DNA from: Ascaris suum
Lineage: Eukaryota > Nematoda > Chromadorea > Rhabditida > Ascarididae
NCBI GenBank assembly: GCA_013433145.1
Contig: CM024180.1
Coordinates: forward strand, 1,054,001-1,118,000
Direction: 5' to 3'
DNA length: 64,000 nt
The position numbers were made by a program, and so were the translations under genes. This document shows, piece after piece, positions 1 through 15,200 of the stretch (position 1 is its first letter; each line of letters begins with the position of its first letter). The notes under the pieces were generated by a model. That model searched no databases. It was not told where the DNA came from and saw nothing but the letters and a program-made list of their open reading frames with translations.

Positions 1-1229
1 CAGTCCTTAGAGTACTTTCAAAAAAGGCCCCTCTCTTCTTCTTTCCACTTCTTGAGTCCCTCCGCCGCAGTTTAATCAAGGGACTGTTCCAGGGATAACA
101 GCAAAGAAGGCGGCAGCTGCCCCACAATTTTAAATTACCATATGAGCATTCAACTTACAAAAAAAACGAGAAGAAAGCATTTCACTGAAAATTCCCACTG
201 ATTTCTCATTCCAGCTCACATTTCGCGGAAAAGCATGGCAACACCTATTCTCCCATCCTAGATGCACTTATATTCTCACAATCAGCCCACTTACAGATTT
301 CTGCTAACGGATATTACATGAGTAGGATAGAGGAAATCTCGAAATCGAAGCTCCAAATACCTCACGCTGCCTATACGAAGAGCAGTTTCGCCACTATTAA
401 AGGTATCCCTCATATTACATTAAAGATATACCTCGCTTTCAACAAAGAATCGCCCAATACCATCAAATCAGTTGAAATGAATGCCACAGTGACCACAATC
501 CCATGTCACTTGAATAAAAGTGATTCATAGCAACTCATGGATTGCAGCTTTATCTAATTCCTTCTTGCGAGCAGTAATTTATCCTTTGGTAAAATGCTAT
601 AGGAGAAAAGGTTCACGCTATACACCTTCCCAACACTGCTCTTTAAAGGAATGGTACCTGAAATAAACCGAACACAAACCACGTTGGCCACATACATTGC
701 GTTATGCTTTCAATATGCAAACCTATTCGTTTGCAGATTGCGGATGATATTATCAAAAAGGTGTTCGCCACAATTTAATGGTTTTTTTTTCAATAGCAAA
801 GCTGTCACTTAAGTAGGCAACAACGATATAGATCGCCCAAAATGCCGGGTGATCGTTTCAAGTGCACCGGTCTACGAATAAAGTATATAAATGAGCCAAC
901 TTCAGTTCCATTCTATCTCTCATAGGGACAACCATGTGTGGATAGTGAAGATTTAAAGAAAGATCTAAACTCTTGGCCTTGGATTTTCCAAGTTCATGCT
1001 CTACCGATTGAGAGAGGGGGAGGGGGCGGGTGCCACTTCCTCGCTCCCCCACAAGAGCAAATAAGGTCTTATTGGTTGTCAGCGATTCGATTCAAAACAC
1101 TCTTTGCAGAGCACCTTTAACTTCCTACAAAAGCCTGCAATATTAAAGCACTCTTATGCGTTCATTTTGCATGAGTTCTCAACCTTAAAACAATCCAACA
1201 ACATTGCTCTAAATCGAGCTAAGGAATAC

Positions 1230-1318
<89 letters not shown>

Positions 1319-2157
1319 GCAGTGTATCATGATAGTAGTTAATGGCGTGTTGAGAGCGAAGCATTCATAGTTGCCGGGTAACCGATGCAGCATCGAGCAG
1401 CCGCTGTCCACCTACCAGCTAGCTGCCGAGCCCGCTTACCTCAGTTAATTAGATTGACAGCTCTTCATATAGCAGCATTACCATGTCACCTACATCAGTG
1501 ACATAGCGCTGCCCAACAAAAGTCCTCTGTTGCTCTATCTGATCTACTCATAAACATTTACGACACTTACACCGTTGCATATTCTCCTCAATCGTGGCTA
1601 ATTATTTCACGCAACACAACACCCTCCGGCCAATGTATCCTCTCCTAGGGACACTCTACAACATCGCAAAGCATTCTCCCTTTACATTCGTAAAAATCCA
1701 CTACGTCCTTCATTAGTAAACATTCAAAAATTTGTCGCGAAACTGAAAAAAAGTGAGGCGGGGAGAACAAATGCACAATAAAAAAGGAGGGAAGAAGGGA
1801 GACGGCAGAGAGGAGCGAATCATAATCAATACCGTCGCGATGGTCCGCAAAAAAACAGCATAATAAAACCAATACATTTTCGCAGTGAAATCTGCTTGAA
1901 CAAAAAATACATGAAAAATAAAATGCCGGACTACTGATTGCTTGAAGGTGATATTTAAATAGATATCGGTCGACAAAAGACAGCGAGGAAAGGAGGGAAA
2001 GAAGGACGCGGCGGGAAAGAAATGGAGGTCATGATTCACCGGGGTCCAATCATGGCCTTCCAAACACCGATGTATCATGAGCAAAACCACTCGCTTATAT
2101 GCTTGTATAATTGGAAAAGAACTCTTATCGAGCTCCAAAAAATTATTAAGAACTCAC
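1..2157 (-). other. gpb-1: gpb-1 intron 2 (5' portion; partial)
   Basis: Follows the exon 2 donor in the minus direction. No G-beta coding block was found on either strand. It contains a (TA)n array at 1232-1317, a G-rich run near 1014-1029 and otherwise nothing I can name. The 141- and 75-residue minus frames near 1.65-2.14 kb lack family resemblance and are phenylalanine-rich, as expected from A-rich plus-strand DNA. Confidence 0.8.
1232..1317. repeat. (TA)n microsatellite
   Basis: About 85 bp of TA units with small interruptions, in gpb-1 intron 2. Translates as Ile-Tyr runs that produce false open frames on both strands. Confidence 0.98.
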
Positions 2158-2367
2158 TTTGTTAGTAGTGTACGAGTCCCAAACGATGAGCTTTCCATCC
2201 TGAGATGCGGAAACGAGATTTCTGGAATCAGACGCCCAATGCATTGCGTAGATTTTAGCGAGATGACCACGCAAAGTTCGCCGCGTTCGCATCTGAATCC
2301 GCCCAATGGGTTCAAGATTCGCGGCCACCGATGCCAATGTCGTGTCATTGGCTGCTTTACGAGCCTC
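2158..2367 (-). CDS. gpb-1: gpb-1 coding exon 2 (rest of helix and start of WD40 blade 1)
   Basis: Seventy in-frame codons begin [10 protein letters not shown] and end WDSYTTNK, followed by a consensus GTGAGT donor at 2157. The acceptor is TTTAAG, an AAG rather than CAG or TAG. It must be used to keep the family sequence R-E-A-R-K across the junction. The segment from [15 protein letters not shown] onward is essentially invariant in animals. Confidence 0.97.
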
Positions 2368-5300
2368 CTTAAATAGATAATAAAATAATCATTGATAACT
2401 AAAAATGAGAACGCTATTAACCTTTCCAACATTTCAAAGACAATGTTCTCTCTCCTTCACTGAAAATCTAGAAGTTTGAGTGGCTTATTGGCTTATGTAT
2501 ATCCACTTATAGTGGCTTACAGCAGATATGCTCTTCATAAGCAAGTATAGTTATTTATCAACGACCAACAACATCAACTGTAATTGACTCATTAAGTAGT
2601 CAATTCCGTTAATCAAATACCAGATAATATTAATGAAAAGTATCACCTCCATACGATCTCAACAAACCGAAACTATGCAAATATTTAAACGCTATACCAA
2701 CAATAATACTAGTAAACAAAGATGGCTACAAATCTATACTACACATGATAGCCTGGCTTACTACTCTTACTCTTATCGTTAATGATAAAACATCTTCAAA
2801 AACTGTAAATAAAAAACAGTAAAATGTTGCAAAAAAATACTGCATATACATGAACACGGTGTTGTCCTCCTTACCCTTCTTTTCTTATATAAAATTCACT
2901 TCGTCTTAAGCCTTCCTTACACCCCTCTTCGCACACATGTTGCAACTCTCTCTATACAATAGCGACAAACTGGATTTGACGAGTTGTGCACTCGACGCAT
3001 GAATCAGAACCATAATAAAATAAAACGATCATTTCTAACAGCATTGATTTTTAAAAAAAAAGGACAAAACAAAATTTAAAAAAAAATAAAAACCGGAAAT
3101 AGTAAAATCAAGCAAATAGTAGAACTTTACAATCTCTATCAACAAAGGATATCACATCATATGAAGAGTTTGCATTGTTCCAAACAGCTTCAATAAATAT
3201 TCATTCGACAAACACTGCCCATCAACAAGAATAAACTTCAATTTAAAACAACATCAACAACTAAACAACAAAGCAATATCTCAAAATCAACGAAAATAAT
3301 CTCTTATTGGATAATCTCAGCGAATATTCCTCACACGAAGCGCTAAAATAACATATAATCGATGCAAATAACTGCCATGAATATTGAAAATAAAGCTGAA
3401 CGATGAAAACAAAATCATCGAAGAGATGCTAATTAACACGATTTCACTAAAAATGAGATTATAACGTTTATTAATCCTTCAATAATATCTATGGAGACCT
3501 TCTTGAAAATTCATCCATCATGCGACAAGCTACGTTCAACCTTAGATGATCGAATCTGATTGCAGCCCAAGAAACCAAAGTTGGACATCTTCTTCCTCAC
3601 TTTTATGTCATAAACTCGAATGGCTAGTACCACAGTGGCATCAACTCATTGTAATCATAGAGAGGTAAAAGGGGGATTTAGGATCAAATACAGTGAATTC
3701 CTCTTCAACTAACCGTTTTCATACAAAATCTCTTTTTTATTCTCGCAATTTTTTAAAGACAGAAAGCATCCCAAAACTTCGAAAAAACCCTGAAATCAAC
3801 CGATCACATTCTTTACGAGGATCAAAAACGCAGTTGTGAATGAGCAAACATTACTTTGGGACGCATGAGTTGAAGAAATCGAAAACTATAGGTAAAGAGC
3901 CTTATAAACCTTTGCCTAATCTCATAAATCAATCAGAATGACCACTTAGCATTTATTATTAGACCGAAACTTATACCACAGAATACCACCTCATCTTCAT
4001 CTTCATCTTCTCTCCTCATACCGATATGAACAAATCAGCAAAAACCTATAGAAAATCTAAATTCCGCACAAATGAAGTAACAACAAACACTTCGAAGAAG
4101 GAAACAAGCATAGCAACGTGCCAAATATACTAGCACCTTACTTTTTAAAGCAAACTTCGCATTCAAAAAATAACACAAATTTACTCAAATAGAATGAACG
4201 TGCATAACGGTCAGACATGCAATCGTACATACGCAAAATATATAGACCATGCGCAAGCGCATTTCCCATGCACTCTATATGTTCCAATATACTCCAATTC
4301 ATAATTACCAGAATATATTTGTACTGGGCATCGATGCTTGTTTGCATATATGCTGGGCAATCTTCCACATATTGAGTAATTGCCCACCTGTACAATTTGC
4401 CGCCAATCAAGTTTACATATTTGTTAACAACTTAATAGTCGCCATTTACTGTTCAATTATCAAAACAATATGCATATTTTAGTAACGATGCTCATTGCAG
4501 TGCAGTTTACCTATCCGCCACCATCAATCCCATCATCAAAACTCTTGCGATATCAGTTCTATCCCGACCACTACCACCGCTGTCTATCACAGCTCAGCTG
4601 ATTACAGCATCCGCTCGCAAGGTGCACCACATGTTCGTACCCGTACATCCACTAACAGCGTTTTTGCTTGATATCAGAACACCTAAGCCATATGTAAACA
4701 AATCTGGCTTCATCAAAAGAATTCAGAAAGTGGAAAATATTCGAATTCTAAGCAACAAGATGCAATGCATTGTCAACAAATCTCGCAATCAGTAAAAAAG
4801 CAGTTGACTCATATAAGTCAAAAATAATTGACAACCGACTGATTGCGATATCGAAGCTTTCAGGCTGCAAAATCAAACGCTATAGGGTCTTAAACGGTTT
4901 CACCTTTATAAATTCATCTCATTTCATAGAGGCAGCTCATTTTTATCACCTCTACAATTCATAGACCGTCTATGCAATTCACACAAATAAGGTTGACCGC
5001 AAACCGTTTAGTTATTTAGCAGTTAATAATCCCTATCAAATTGTGAACCTATACAACTCACTTCTATAGATGCGTTAAGAATCCCTCTATGTAAAAACCT
5101 GGAATTTCTTGGACGGCTGCACACAGTTCCTTTTACTGGATATGAACCATTCGAGAGAAACATAGAAGTAAGCCATCAATCCTAAAAGAAATCCCTTAAA
5201 AAGGAAGATCGGCGTAAAATAACAGCAACGCAAACCATATTGGATGACGACGATAGGCTTGCCACTGCTTATGTTTGCATAGTGAACGGTCAAACAGACA

Positions 5301-8300
5301 GAGGCAGATGATTCTCTCCCAGAGACGTGTCTCAAAGATGACGTGCACCCTCAGAAGCAATATTCAGTACTCTTTGTCCTTAAATTTACATACATAATAT
5401 TCACTAATATATAGATTAGTGAAATTATATATGTAAATTTACTAATATTCACAGTGAACATTATATATGTAAACTAATATTCACTAATATATTCACTATT
5501 CGTCCTTAAATTTGCATACTTAGCGATCAGGCACTTTTCACAGAAAACTTTCGACTACCAACCGTTCTCGAAGAATCATAAATGTGCCGTTCAAAGTCTA
5601 GCTTGTCTTATCGCCTTTTCTTTAGCTACACCGCAAGTGGGATCCAATCATCTGCGATTGAAGAAGTGACAAAATTCAGAAAACGGCATCTTACTGGAAG
5701 CATACAAAAATATCGCTCCAGAATACAAAGAGAACTATCCACAAAAATATAAACTGAATCATCAGAAATGCAACTCGTTTCAAGGTATATGATTTCATCC
5801 TTGTAACTTCCTTGAAACTCGTTCTTACCACTCCGACACCGGTAAACTTACTGCAATGGATGAAGCTCCCCTCTCCCTTTCTCCTCTTTGGGCCATTCTT
5901 TTCTCCGCATACAGCAGTCAAACTGCACTTCTCTCCCTTGCCTCCATTCAAGTTTCTATGTTTGGCGTCATATTTCTTGCTCTCATTGCCTGATGGACAG
6001 AGAGGGCGGACGCCTCTCTTATGTATCCTGAGAAACACAATACCTCTTTCATTACGTATATGTTCAAAAAACCCACAAACATAACTTGCATTGCTCGACT
6101 GATCGAATATGCTCGGATTTGAGATCCGGATTCCACGCACTAAATAAAAAACCTGCTAATCTCGTAAATTTCTTTTATTACAATCTACAAATCTAATGTG
6201 TCTATCGAGTTTTCACTAGAATTTCAGCAAGACATAACGCTTCCGACTATCGCATAAGCGATAATCTGCCCTATATTTGACTATCGCAAATCTGAAGTCA
6301 TTCTCAACTTATAAAAATATTTTTAAAAATCATTTCAGACCGTTACTGAAAAATTTCTCCTGGAAAAATTATAGCTTAAATGCAACTTTCAACCCGGCCA
6401 CCTTCTAAAACCACAATCACATCGCTTCAAAGAAAAAAAAATCCCTGTGACTGGATAGCCAAACTTTTTTGACAAATGTTACGAGCGGTCTTAAACATGC
6501 AATTCTCATATATCCTTCCCCGCAAATTCAAATTGCTTGCAAATTCCTCTTAATTAACTTGCAGACAGATCTTTAGTCAAATGCAGCAAGAGAAGCAACA
6601 CAGCCATCAAAAAAAAAGCAAGCCCACTCCCACCCTGATTCTCTGCCCACATGATCTACGCCTGGTAACAATTGAGTGCAGTCAAGAGCTAGGCCAGATA
6701 GGATGCGAACCCTTAGCAAACACAGCACCAGCTGCAGCCTTCATTCAACTGCCCCTGCAAAAGCGACACAAATAGAACCTCTCAAACAGTGCGAAGAGCT
6801 AAGAGAGCGTTTCGTTGCGAGATGACAGACGGCTGACACCAAACGAAAAACAGCACACAGAGGGCAATAAATGTTAGGGTGTCAAAGGCAGTCTCTGCAC
6901 AGAGAAGAAAAGCCCGAGAAAAAAAAAACACCACGAGACATCGGAAAACTATGCAAATCGATAGTGACGTGCTGTGTGGCTGCATTCAAAGAGAGCAGTT
7001 AAATAAGCTCAAACCTACATCGACCCATCCGTATTCGTGCGACGCGTGCGGTCGCATCGTCACTAACATGGTCCTCTTTATGAAAAGCGCATAAAGTGAT
7101 CCTCTTCTCCGCCACAAAACCCGATTGGTCTTTCTGCTTCAAATACTCCGCTGGAAAAAACAGTCGCTAGGCAGAAAGGGGAAAAGATCGACGCGTTATA
7201 CACTCCCACAGTCCAATTCACCTGGTTCCACGCTTGTATGAACAATCAGGGAATAAATAAGGTAATCTACCTTATGAAACAGATAGTCCGCGCAAAATTG
7301 CGAATTTAAATTCTTCAACGCCTCTATAAATCCATCATTCATTGGCAGCTTAATCATGTGGAAGAAAGGATTCTGGAAAAAAACCATTCCCATACTATTT
7401 CTTGCCCGTCAATCGAAGTCGATGCACACTTACGCAAAAGTACGCCTTAAACGATACTGAAAGAAGAAGCGTGACGTAACGCATCCAGAATCCACACATA
7501 TGTCCCCATTATGGCATCAATTATGCCTATTCTTGACTTCAATTCCAACACTTGACGTCAAAAATTTCAAGACGCCCCAAATCATTCAGTGAAGCACTTA
7601 GAACACAAGTAATTAAACACCCTCTCCCTATTTCCAAGAAGTACTTGATTCACCTATGCCATCCTATTCACTATCCTTTCCTATAACGGTACCGTAATTT
7701 TACGCAATTATATACGAATAATTGCCACTGTTTTCTCCTCCACCTATAGCAGACCGGTGGATGCAAATTCCGAAATCACTTCATCTGCAAACTTAATTAC
7801 CATTCACCCTCTATTGAAATAAGTTGTGAACATTTGCAAATAATCACCTGAATATTCGAGTCATACAGTTCTTACTATTAGTTAATGACTTTCTAACGGT
7901 GTAAAGTGAATAGGGAACCTATCAGACAATATCACCTGCAGCAATACAGCATACCTGCAATTACAAACCAATTCAGGTATCATTCACAACATCACTGAGC
8001 AATAATCTCTGTAGGCAAATACGCTTGAATGATTCACTACCTACTTAAGACTACGCCGATACAATGATCTCGGTTTCATTTCAAAATTCATTTACAACTT
8101 CAACCAAACATGTAAGAGTAGAAAGAAAGAAGGCGATGAAAGGTAGGACGACGACGAAGAGAAGGAACTAGTTGAAGAAAAAAAAAGAAACTGAAGATTA
8201 AAAAACAAAAAAAACATTCCCAACTTCATCACATATAAATCATAAATTCCCCAAAGCACACAACTAAATCGTTCAATCGCTTTCCCATCATATAAAAGAA

Positions 8301-11300
8301 AAAAAAAACAACATGGTATAACTAAGTTATAATCAACTGAAGATATTATTAAAATCTCTTCACAAAAGTAAGGAGTAAACAAATAAAAAAGTACATAAAT
8401 AAAAAGCAGAAAAAAAAACAAATTAGAAGCGCATAAAAAAATTTTCACTCAATATGGCGAAATTTCAAAGAAGCGACAGAAAAAACAAATGAAATGTTTT
8501 CTATAGGCTCTAAAATAATCATCACTTCATTTCCTCTTCGATATTGAACTTTCATTCTCTCTTCCTCTGCACTTCCTCTTTTCACTTCATCTGCTATTAT
8601 GAACTTCTTTTTTGCTCTTCACACCTGAAAGACCTATACAGGTGAAATTCCATCCACCAGGTGCTCGCCACTTCGATTCTTTTTTTCCATTTGTGATCAC
8701 CTCACAAATATTAGGAAATACCATATCAGTACCTTAACTTTGCAAATCTAATAAACGATAAGAACAATTCCAACAAATCTTCAAACTTCCTACCCATATG
8801 TGGATATTGTGCCTCTCGTTCCCTTCCTTACAACCGGAGGTATGAAATTTAAGTACGAAATATTTTCAACGTATAGTTGCTAAAATGGCCTGAGTACCAA
8901 AAATCAAGAGAATCGACCATCTGGTGCGCTAGTTATACTCTATACAGTGAAACCATATTTGGGCGCCAAACTATTCAAGCATACTTTTTTTTTCACTCGA
9001 AATGATTACGGCTGAATCCACAGAAAAATCCATAAAAAGTAAAAACAAATTCCATCTTCAACTTCCAAAATAACACAAACAAAGTGCAAGAAATTGTACG
9101 CAAGAGGCAATGAAACGCTGCTATAATTAAACCGCCTACAGTATACCTCATCCTTTGCCTTCCTTAAAACAACTTTCGCATGAGCAGAAAGAAGGGATGG
9201 CCTAGAAGAAGGAAAAGCTTTCACCTCCAAACGCCTTCTTGAATTACCTTCAGAAATTGTTCAACCTTACATATTAAACTTTCATTGATCAGCGTTGATG
9301 AAACTGAGGCGTCCCAATTCGAGCACCTTTCTAGTTTCACTGCTTTCAGGTGAAAGTTTCATTTCCTCTTAAAGCCGAAAGAGCAGGGAGGGGAGGGGGG
9401 AGGGGAGGGGAAGGACTCTGACTTATCTCGAAGAAATTCTTATCAGCGGAAATATCACTCCTCCCAGAAAATGCTCCCATAGGCATGTACGTTCATCAAT
9501 AAACATTTATGCATCAAACTCACTCTGCAATCATCGTATTAATCACCTATCAAACAATATAACATCTAACTTGCATGTGTAAATTTCCGCATTTTGATAC
9601 ATCATTCGATTTATGTGCCTAATTTCACAAGCGCCGAAGAAGGAGATCCAATATTACCGCAGCAGAGAATTAAAGAATATAGGAAAATTCTGAGTCAATG
9701 AAGGTAATGACATTACGCACTTCGGCGATTATATCCTTCACATACTGAAATCATCACGAAAATATTTCAGGAACAGAATGGCATCCCGCCAGCCCAGTCC
9801 TCTTCTCTAGAATTGTTGTCCCCCTCTTCCCTATAGTGCTGTTCTAATGCTACACATAATGCTTAATCATTTAGCTATGACGCAAATACAACGTCTATGT
9901 TGCAACATATAAGATCAATAGAACATGCCAAAGAAGCGCTGCAAACATGCGTCGCACATTTTCAAATCGCCTTCGAGAAAGAGCAAAAAAAAATCGTGAT
10001 GTGTGCAAAACACCAGAAATTACAGCCATCTAATCAAACACGATGACACGAACGACTGCGCACTGGTTAACGGCCGCCAATATATTCAAATACCTCATAG
10101 ACGTAGATAGACGCACATTACATTCTTTTTTTCCCCACAGCAAGTGCTATCCATTCCTCTTTTCCTCCCTCAGTCACCACTTACAAATGCCAACTTCCTC
10201 AAGGAATACAAAATTAACTATACACTAATACAACGTCATAAAAATGCCAAGGAAACGAAAGCATTTTTATTAGACGAGAAATCCGAAAAAATAAATATAA
10301 ATTTCGTGTCGAAAACATGCATGAGAGACCTAAAAACAAGTCCCTTCTCTCTTGTGAATTGTCATTTCCTTCCTCTACTCACTAAGACGCAATCATTTCA
10401 CAACCAATATTAGCGTAACAAATACATGAAATTTGCCTAGAGCGAAGTTAACACAAGATGATCAGAAAATAAATCCATACTCAAGTTGGTGATACACCAC
10501 TAAACTTAATGAATAGGGATTTTATATGCATGAACACCACTATTAGTTCTGAATACATACGTATCAGAAATCGCCGATATCGAAATAGCCTACAGAAATA
10601 TTATTACATAAGCGATGATCACTGTAGAAAATATTCCTCCCTCTTCCATACGGAAAAAGAAAATTCCTCGACAGAACCAAAGAAAAATCATCTATGGAAC
10701 CGGAAACAACTAAAATATCTCATGTTTGAAGTGTCACAATGCAATCATATGCAAATCAATCTGCAACAATTGCAAAAATTTTTCCCATGTATTTCTTCAA
10801 TTACTGTTTTCTTTGAGAAATCCAATAGAAGGCAGAGTAAATCGTAAAAACAATCGAAAAATTCTGATATGTTATTTAATATTCAAATTGCAATCAAAAT
10901 GAAACATCAATACCACGATTACCTATCCTCAAAAATCGAACAACAATTTATTTCATCAAGGAGGAAATCATATAAATGGCTAACTTCCAAACGATATTAC
11001 ATTCGAAATTCTTGATGGCTATTTCACTGCATCAAAAATATTTTGCTGCTTCAATCGACACAGTACCTCTCTTCAAAATTCCCTAATTATTCAAATATTT
11101 CACTAGCGTACCTCTTAATCCACTGATGAAATGCACAGGTAACGTGATTATCACAATCTAAGACCGATCGATAACAGAAAAATGACATCAAACTTTTAAA
11201 GTGCAATAATTAGAACCTTAATCTGTACAATAAAATTACTAGCAACATATTTTAGTATCAAGAGTCATCAAACAAAACAAATCAAAAATTGGAACATAGA

Positions 11301-12122
11301 AGCGATACGATGGCGATATCGATAGGGAAACAGAAGCATCTCATAATCTCCAATTTCTTTGTGAATGGATCCTTTAAATAACAACGATCCACAATAGACG
11401 CTGATATATTCATATTTGCTTTAGAGGCCATTAGCATTATGGGCAATATCGGTCATATTGGTCGCAGCAGAATTTGCATCTATGATGCAAATATTTACAT
11501 ATTAAAATATTTTTCTAATGCTTCAATTATTTTGCCATCAAAATAACACATATATATGCAAATCTATTTATTAAATCTACTGCATTGCATATTCGCATTC
11601 ATTCCACATCTATATTTCTCATTTTTCTATACAAAACAATAATATGGTACAATGCAAATAAGTGTTTGCATCTCTATCTCTCCTCGAACACATTCCCGAT
11701 TACAAACAAACATATCCTCGCAAAAAGACAGGAAAACTCACCGATAGGCTGCTACTCTATTAATGCGGAAAAAATTCATTGCAAAGAGTAGAAAATACGC
11801 TTGAATTGATTAAGACCGAAAACCACGCGAATTAACGGATATAATTTCAGAGAGAAAAAAAAGAATTTGAAAATTTTGAAGACAAATAAAACTCTTGGTC
11901 AAATGAAGACTCAAAACTCAAACTCGTTAATGTTACTCCATACTGGAGACGGTCACTCATCACCAATGCAATCCTCCGTAAAATCTCTCAAACACCCCTA
12001 CTGAAATTGTACCAAAATGTTTGCGAAATTCCAAATCATTAGATATGTTGTAAAGTCACCTTCGTGATCATTCATCCACATACAGCGCTTATAAGCATGC
12101 AGTCACTTTCATACCAACGACA

Positions 12123-12218
<96 letters not shown>

Positions 12219-15200
12219 ACAAACGAGACCTGTCTCCGCCATCCCGATAGCTGTTAAGGCACCCAAAATTATCCAAAACCTTCTGAGCAACCGTTGTATT
12301 TAAAAACACTCATGACAAACCAAATTTATAATAAATTCATAATTTATACAAACATCTGTCATGAAGAACTCTTAAAAGCACATCAGCGATCGGATTGCTT
12401 CCCAAACCCAAAACCTGATTTACGAGAACGAATATCCCATCCGTTAATTTAGTGACAACATTTGCGAGATGACCATAGTTGCGGGTGGCCGGAAGTCTTC
12501 AACGCATCGATCTACATTTGGTAATACTAAACAATCACCAAATTAGAAACACACGCACAGCAATTCCGGAGATTTCACACATTCCACAATCAACAAATAT
12601 TGTCGAAGCAAATCAAACTTATAGGACAATGGTCACTCTTATCCCAAGAAAGAACTGAAACTAACAGTATAGTGGTCACTCTCAGGCAAAGCTTCTTTAA
12701 CTCAATAAGCAAATGTGCTAACCAACGCAGCAAATCACAAAACACTCAACTTAACGTTTCATAAAAACCAATGGATATTCTAGACCTTATACAGTTAGTG
12801 ATTTAAATAACGTGAAACTCTGAAATGAGCTTCATAGATTCATCAAAATATATCAAAATAGTAGCCTAGAAGTGAAGTTTAAAACATTGAAGTGTCGAAA
12901 ACAACCTCAGATGGTCCATCGAAGCGATTCGTCATAAAATGACCGGAAATGACTGACCAACAAAGGAATAACGAGTACATAGAGAAACTTTTCATACTCT
13001 AGCCATTCGTTCTGACGATATTTACGTTACATTCGCAGTAATTAGCCAATATTTGTCTTTCTATTTCAAAAGAGCTGAAGTCAACGACTTAGAAATGAAA
13101 CCAAAACTAACCAATAAAAATTATCTCATCAATAAAAATGTTGAAAAAAAAAAAACAAAATAATCCGACAATCAGTTTTTTCATAAAAAACCACTTTTCC
13201 ACTTTTTTTCATAATATGCAAATTTATATCACAAATAAACCTTCATAAATAGCACTTTTTAAAAGAATTCCATCCTGAACGCTACGGCAATTCACTTAGA
13301 ATGGTCACAATTGTTAAATGCAACTCTCTCATTCTCGTTTAGTTACAATATAATGTTTCACGTATTACAGTAACAAATTATTGTAATATATAACAGTAAT
13401 ATACAGTAACAATAAAAATACAACACCAATAGGTACAAAAAAAAAACATTTTCCACCATACCAAAAATCACAATTTGCATTCATCGTTCTAAATGAATAA
13501 ACAAAAAAAAAAAAAAAAACATTGCCCTACCAACTACATGAAAGTCTACCAATCAAATGTAATAAACCGCTAGAAAAGGAAAGAAAAAACCATCCCCCCC
13601 CCCCCCCAAAAAAAAAAATTGCACTCAAAATTTCCACTATGTGCAACGAAGAAAAGATTTTTCCACAAAACAACCAGAAAAATAAAACTCAAAAAAAAAA
13701 AAACTAGAAAAAATGTGCCCACCTTTAAGCACAACTATTTGGGCAACTGATCGATCAATTGTAAGGTTGTAAGGGTGCTCATTGTGTAGCAAATATTCTC
13801 ATCAATAAATTTCTTACCCCTATCTTAAATCTTCATTCAACTAAAAACCATCTAAAATAATATATTCAAAAAAAAAAACGATGATGCAATAAAACATTTC
13901 ACATATGCAAATTTGCAAATTTCCATACAAAGAGCCATATATCATTTAAACAAACGATAGAAATGAAAAACAAACAACGAAAAAAAAAAAGAAATGAAAA
14001 GAATTCTCTAAGAATTAATCGACGACGACCAATGTAAAGAAATTCTTTCAATCTTACATCATCTCCTAGTCATCAACATATTAATTAACGAATATTCCCA
14101 TCCAAAAAAAAAACTTAGAAATGTTAGGAAAATTTTTTGAGCGTTTTTGAAAAAAAAAATCTCATAGTTTCTATTTCAAATGTAACCAATCATAAACTTC
14201 ATCGCAATAAACTCTTAACACGAAATGCTCGTTGTGACCATCTACTAAAAAGACGCTCGACCTTCGTTTAGAACTATTAACGGCAAACAACCATCATTCG
14301 ACCTCCTTCTCCCAATTCCCCCCCCCCCCCCCCCCCACTCATCCTCCCTCTGTTTTTGTGAGGTCAACACTAAATAAACACCAGATGACGTCTCATACCA
14401 AAAGCATCTGAAGGCGAGAACATAAATAACAACAAGACAAAATGATCAAATATATAAAAGATCACTGAGTACATCCCACATGACACAGCTAAACATGAGT
14501 CCAACATTTTCAAATAATTCTCCATCATATAATCTTCTCGATCGGTTCATACCTTCTAAATTCTGCATTCACTTCTGATACAAAACGACGATCAAACCAA
14601 TAACGCATAGAGAAAAACCCACAATGGTGAGGAAATATTCGTGAATGATTCGAAATGAGTGAACTATAGAAAGTGAGCTTGAAAAATGTCACTTTAAGCC
14701 AACAAAATATTAAGAAATCTCAATCGCAATGGGAAAACTTTTGCAATCGAGCAATGAGCGACCGGAGATCACTTGGGATTTGAAAATTGAATCTATAGAC
14801 TAACAAAAATCTACAGATAAAAATAGACCAACATCAAATGAAACTAGCAAATTTTTCGTCAGCAAATATGCTTTCATCAATTTTTGAAAGGGAAGATTTT
14901 ACTGATAGAGGGAGGGGCTCAATAAAAGGACAATAGATGTCTTACTGGTGGAATATTTCGACAATGGCTAAACAAGACACAGAGTCTGTTAATGAAACAG
15001 CAGACGAATGAAATGAGAAGGGGGATTTCTAATCAATACTAGCGAATATAGCCGATTAAATATTTTCGCTTCAAAAGTGGTGTTATGCAAATCAAGAACA
15101 ACTCAAAGGTGGTATCATAGCCCTTCCCATTCTCGAAAAAAAAAAAGAATGAGTCCCTTGCTTACCACATTTTTCCTCAGAAATCAATCCCACATTATAG

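Noticed and set aside
1154..1411. Open frames with Ile-Tyr runs (also at 12072-12309, 25218-25430 and 56699-56933)
   Set aside because: They are translations of (TA)n microsatellites and have no other protein features.
1713..2138. A 141-residue minus frame next to gpb-1 exon 2, considered as exon 3
   Set aside because: It lacks every expected G-beta motif and follows a consensus donor; it is intron sequence.
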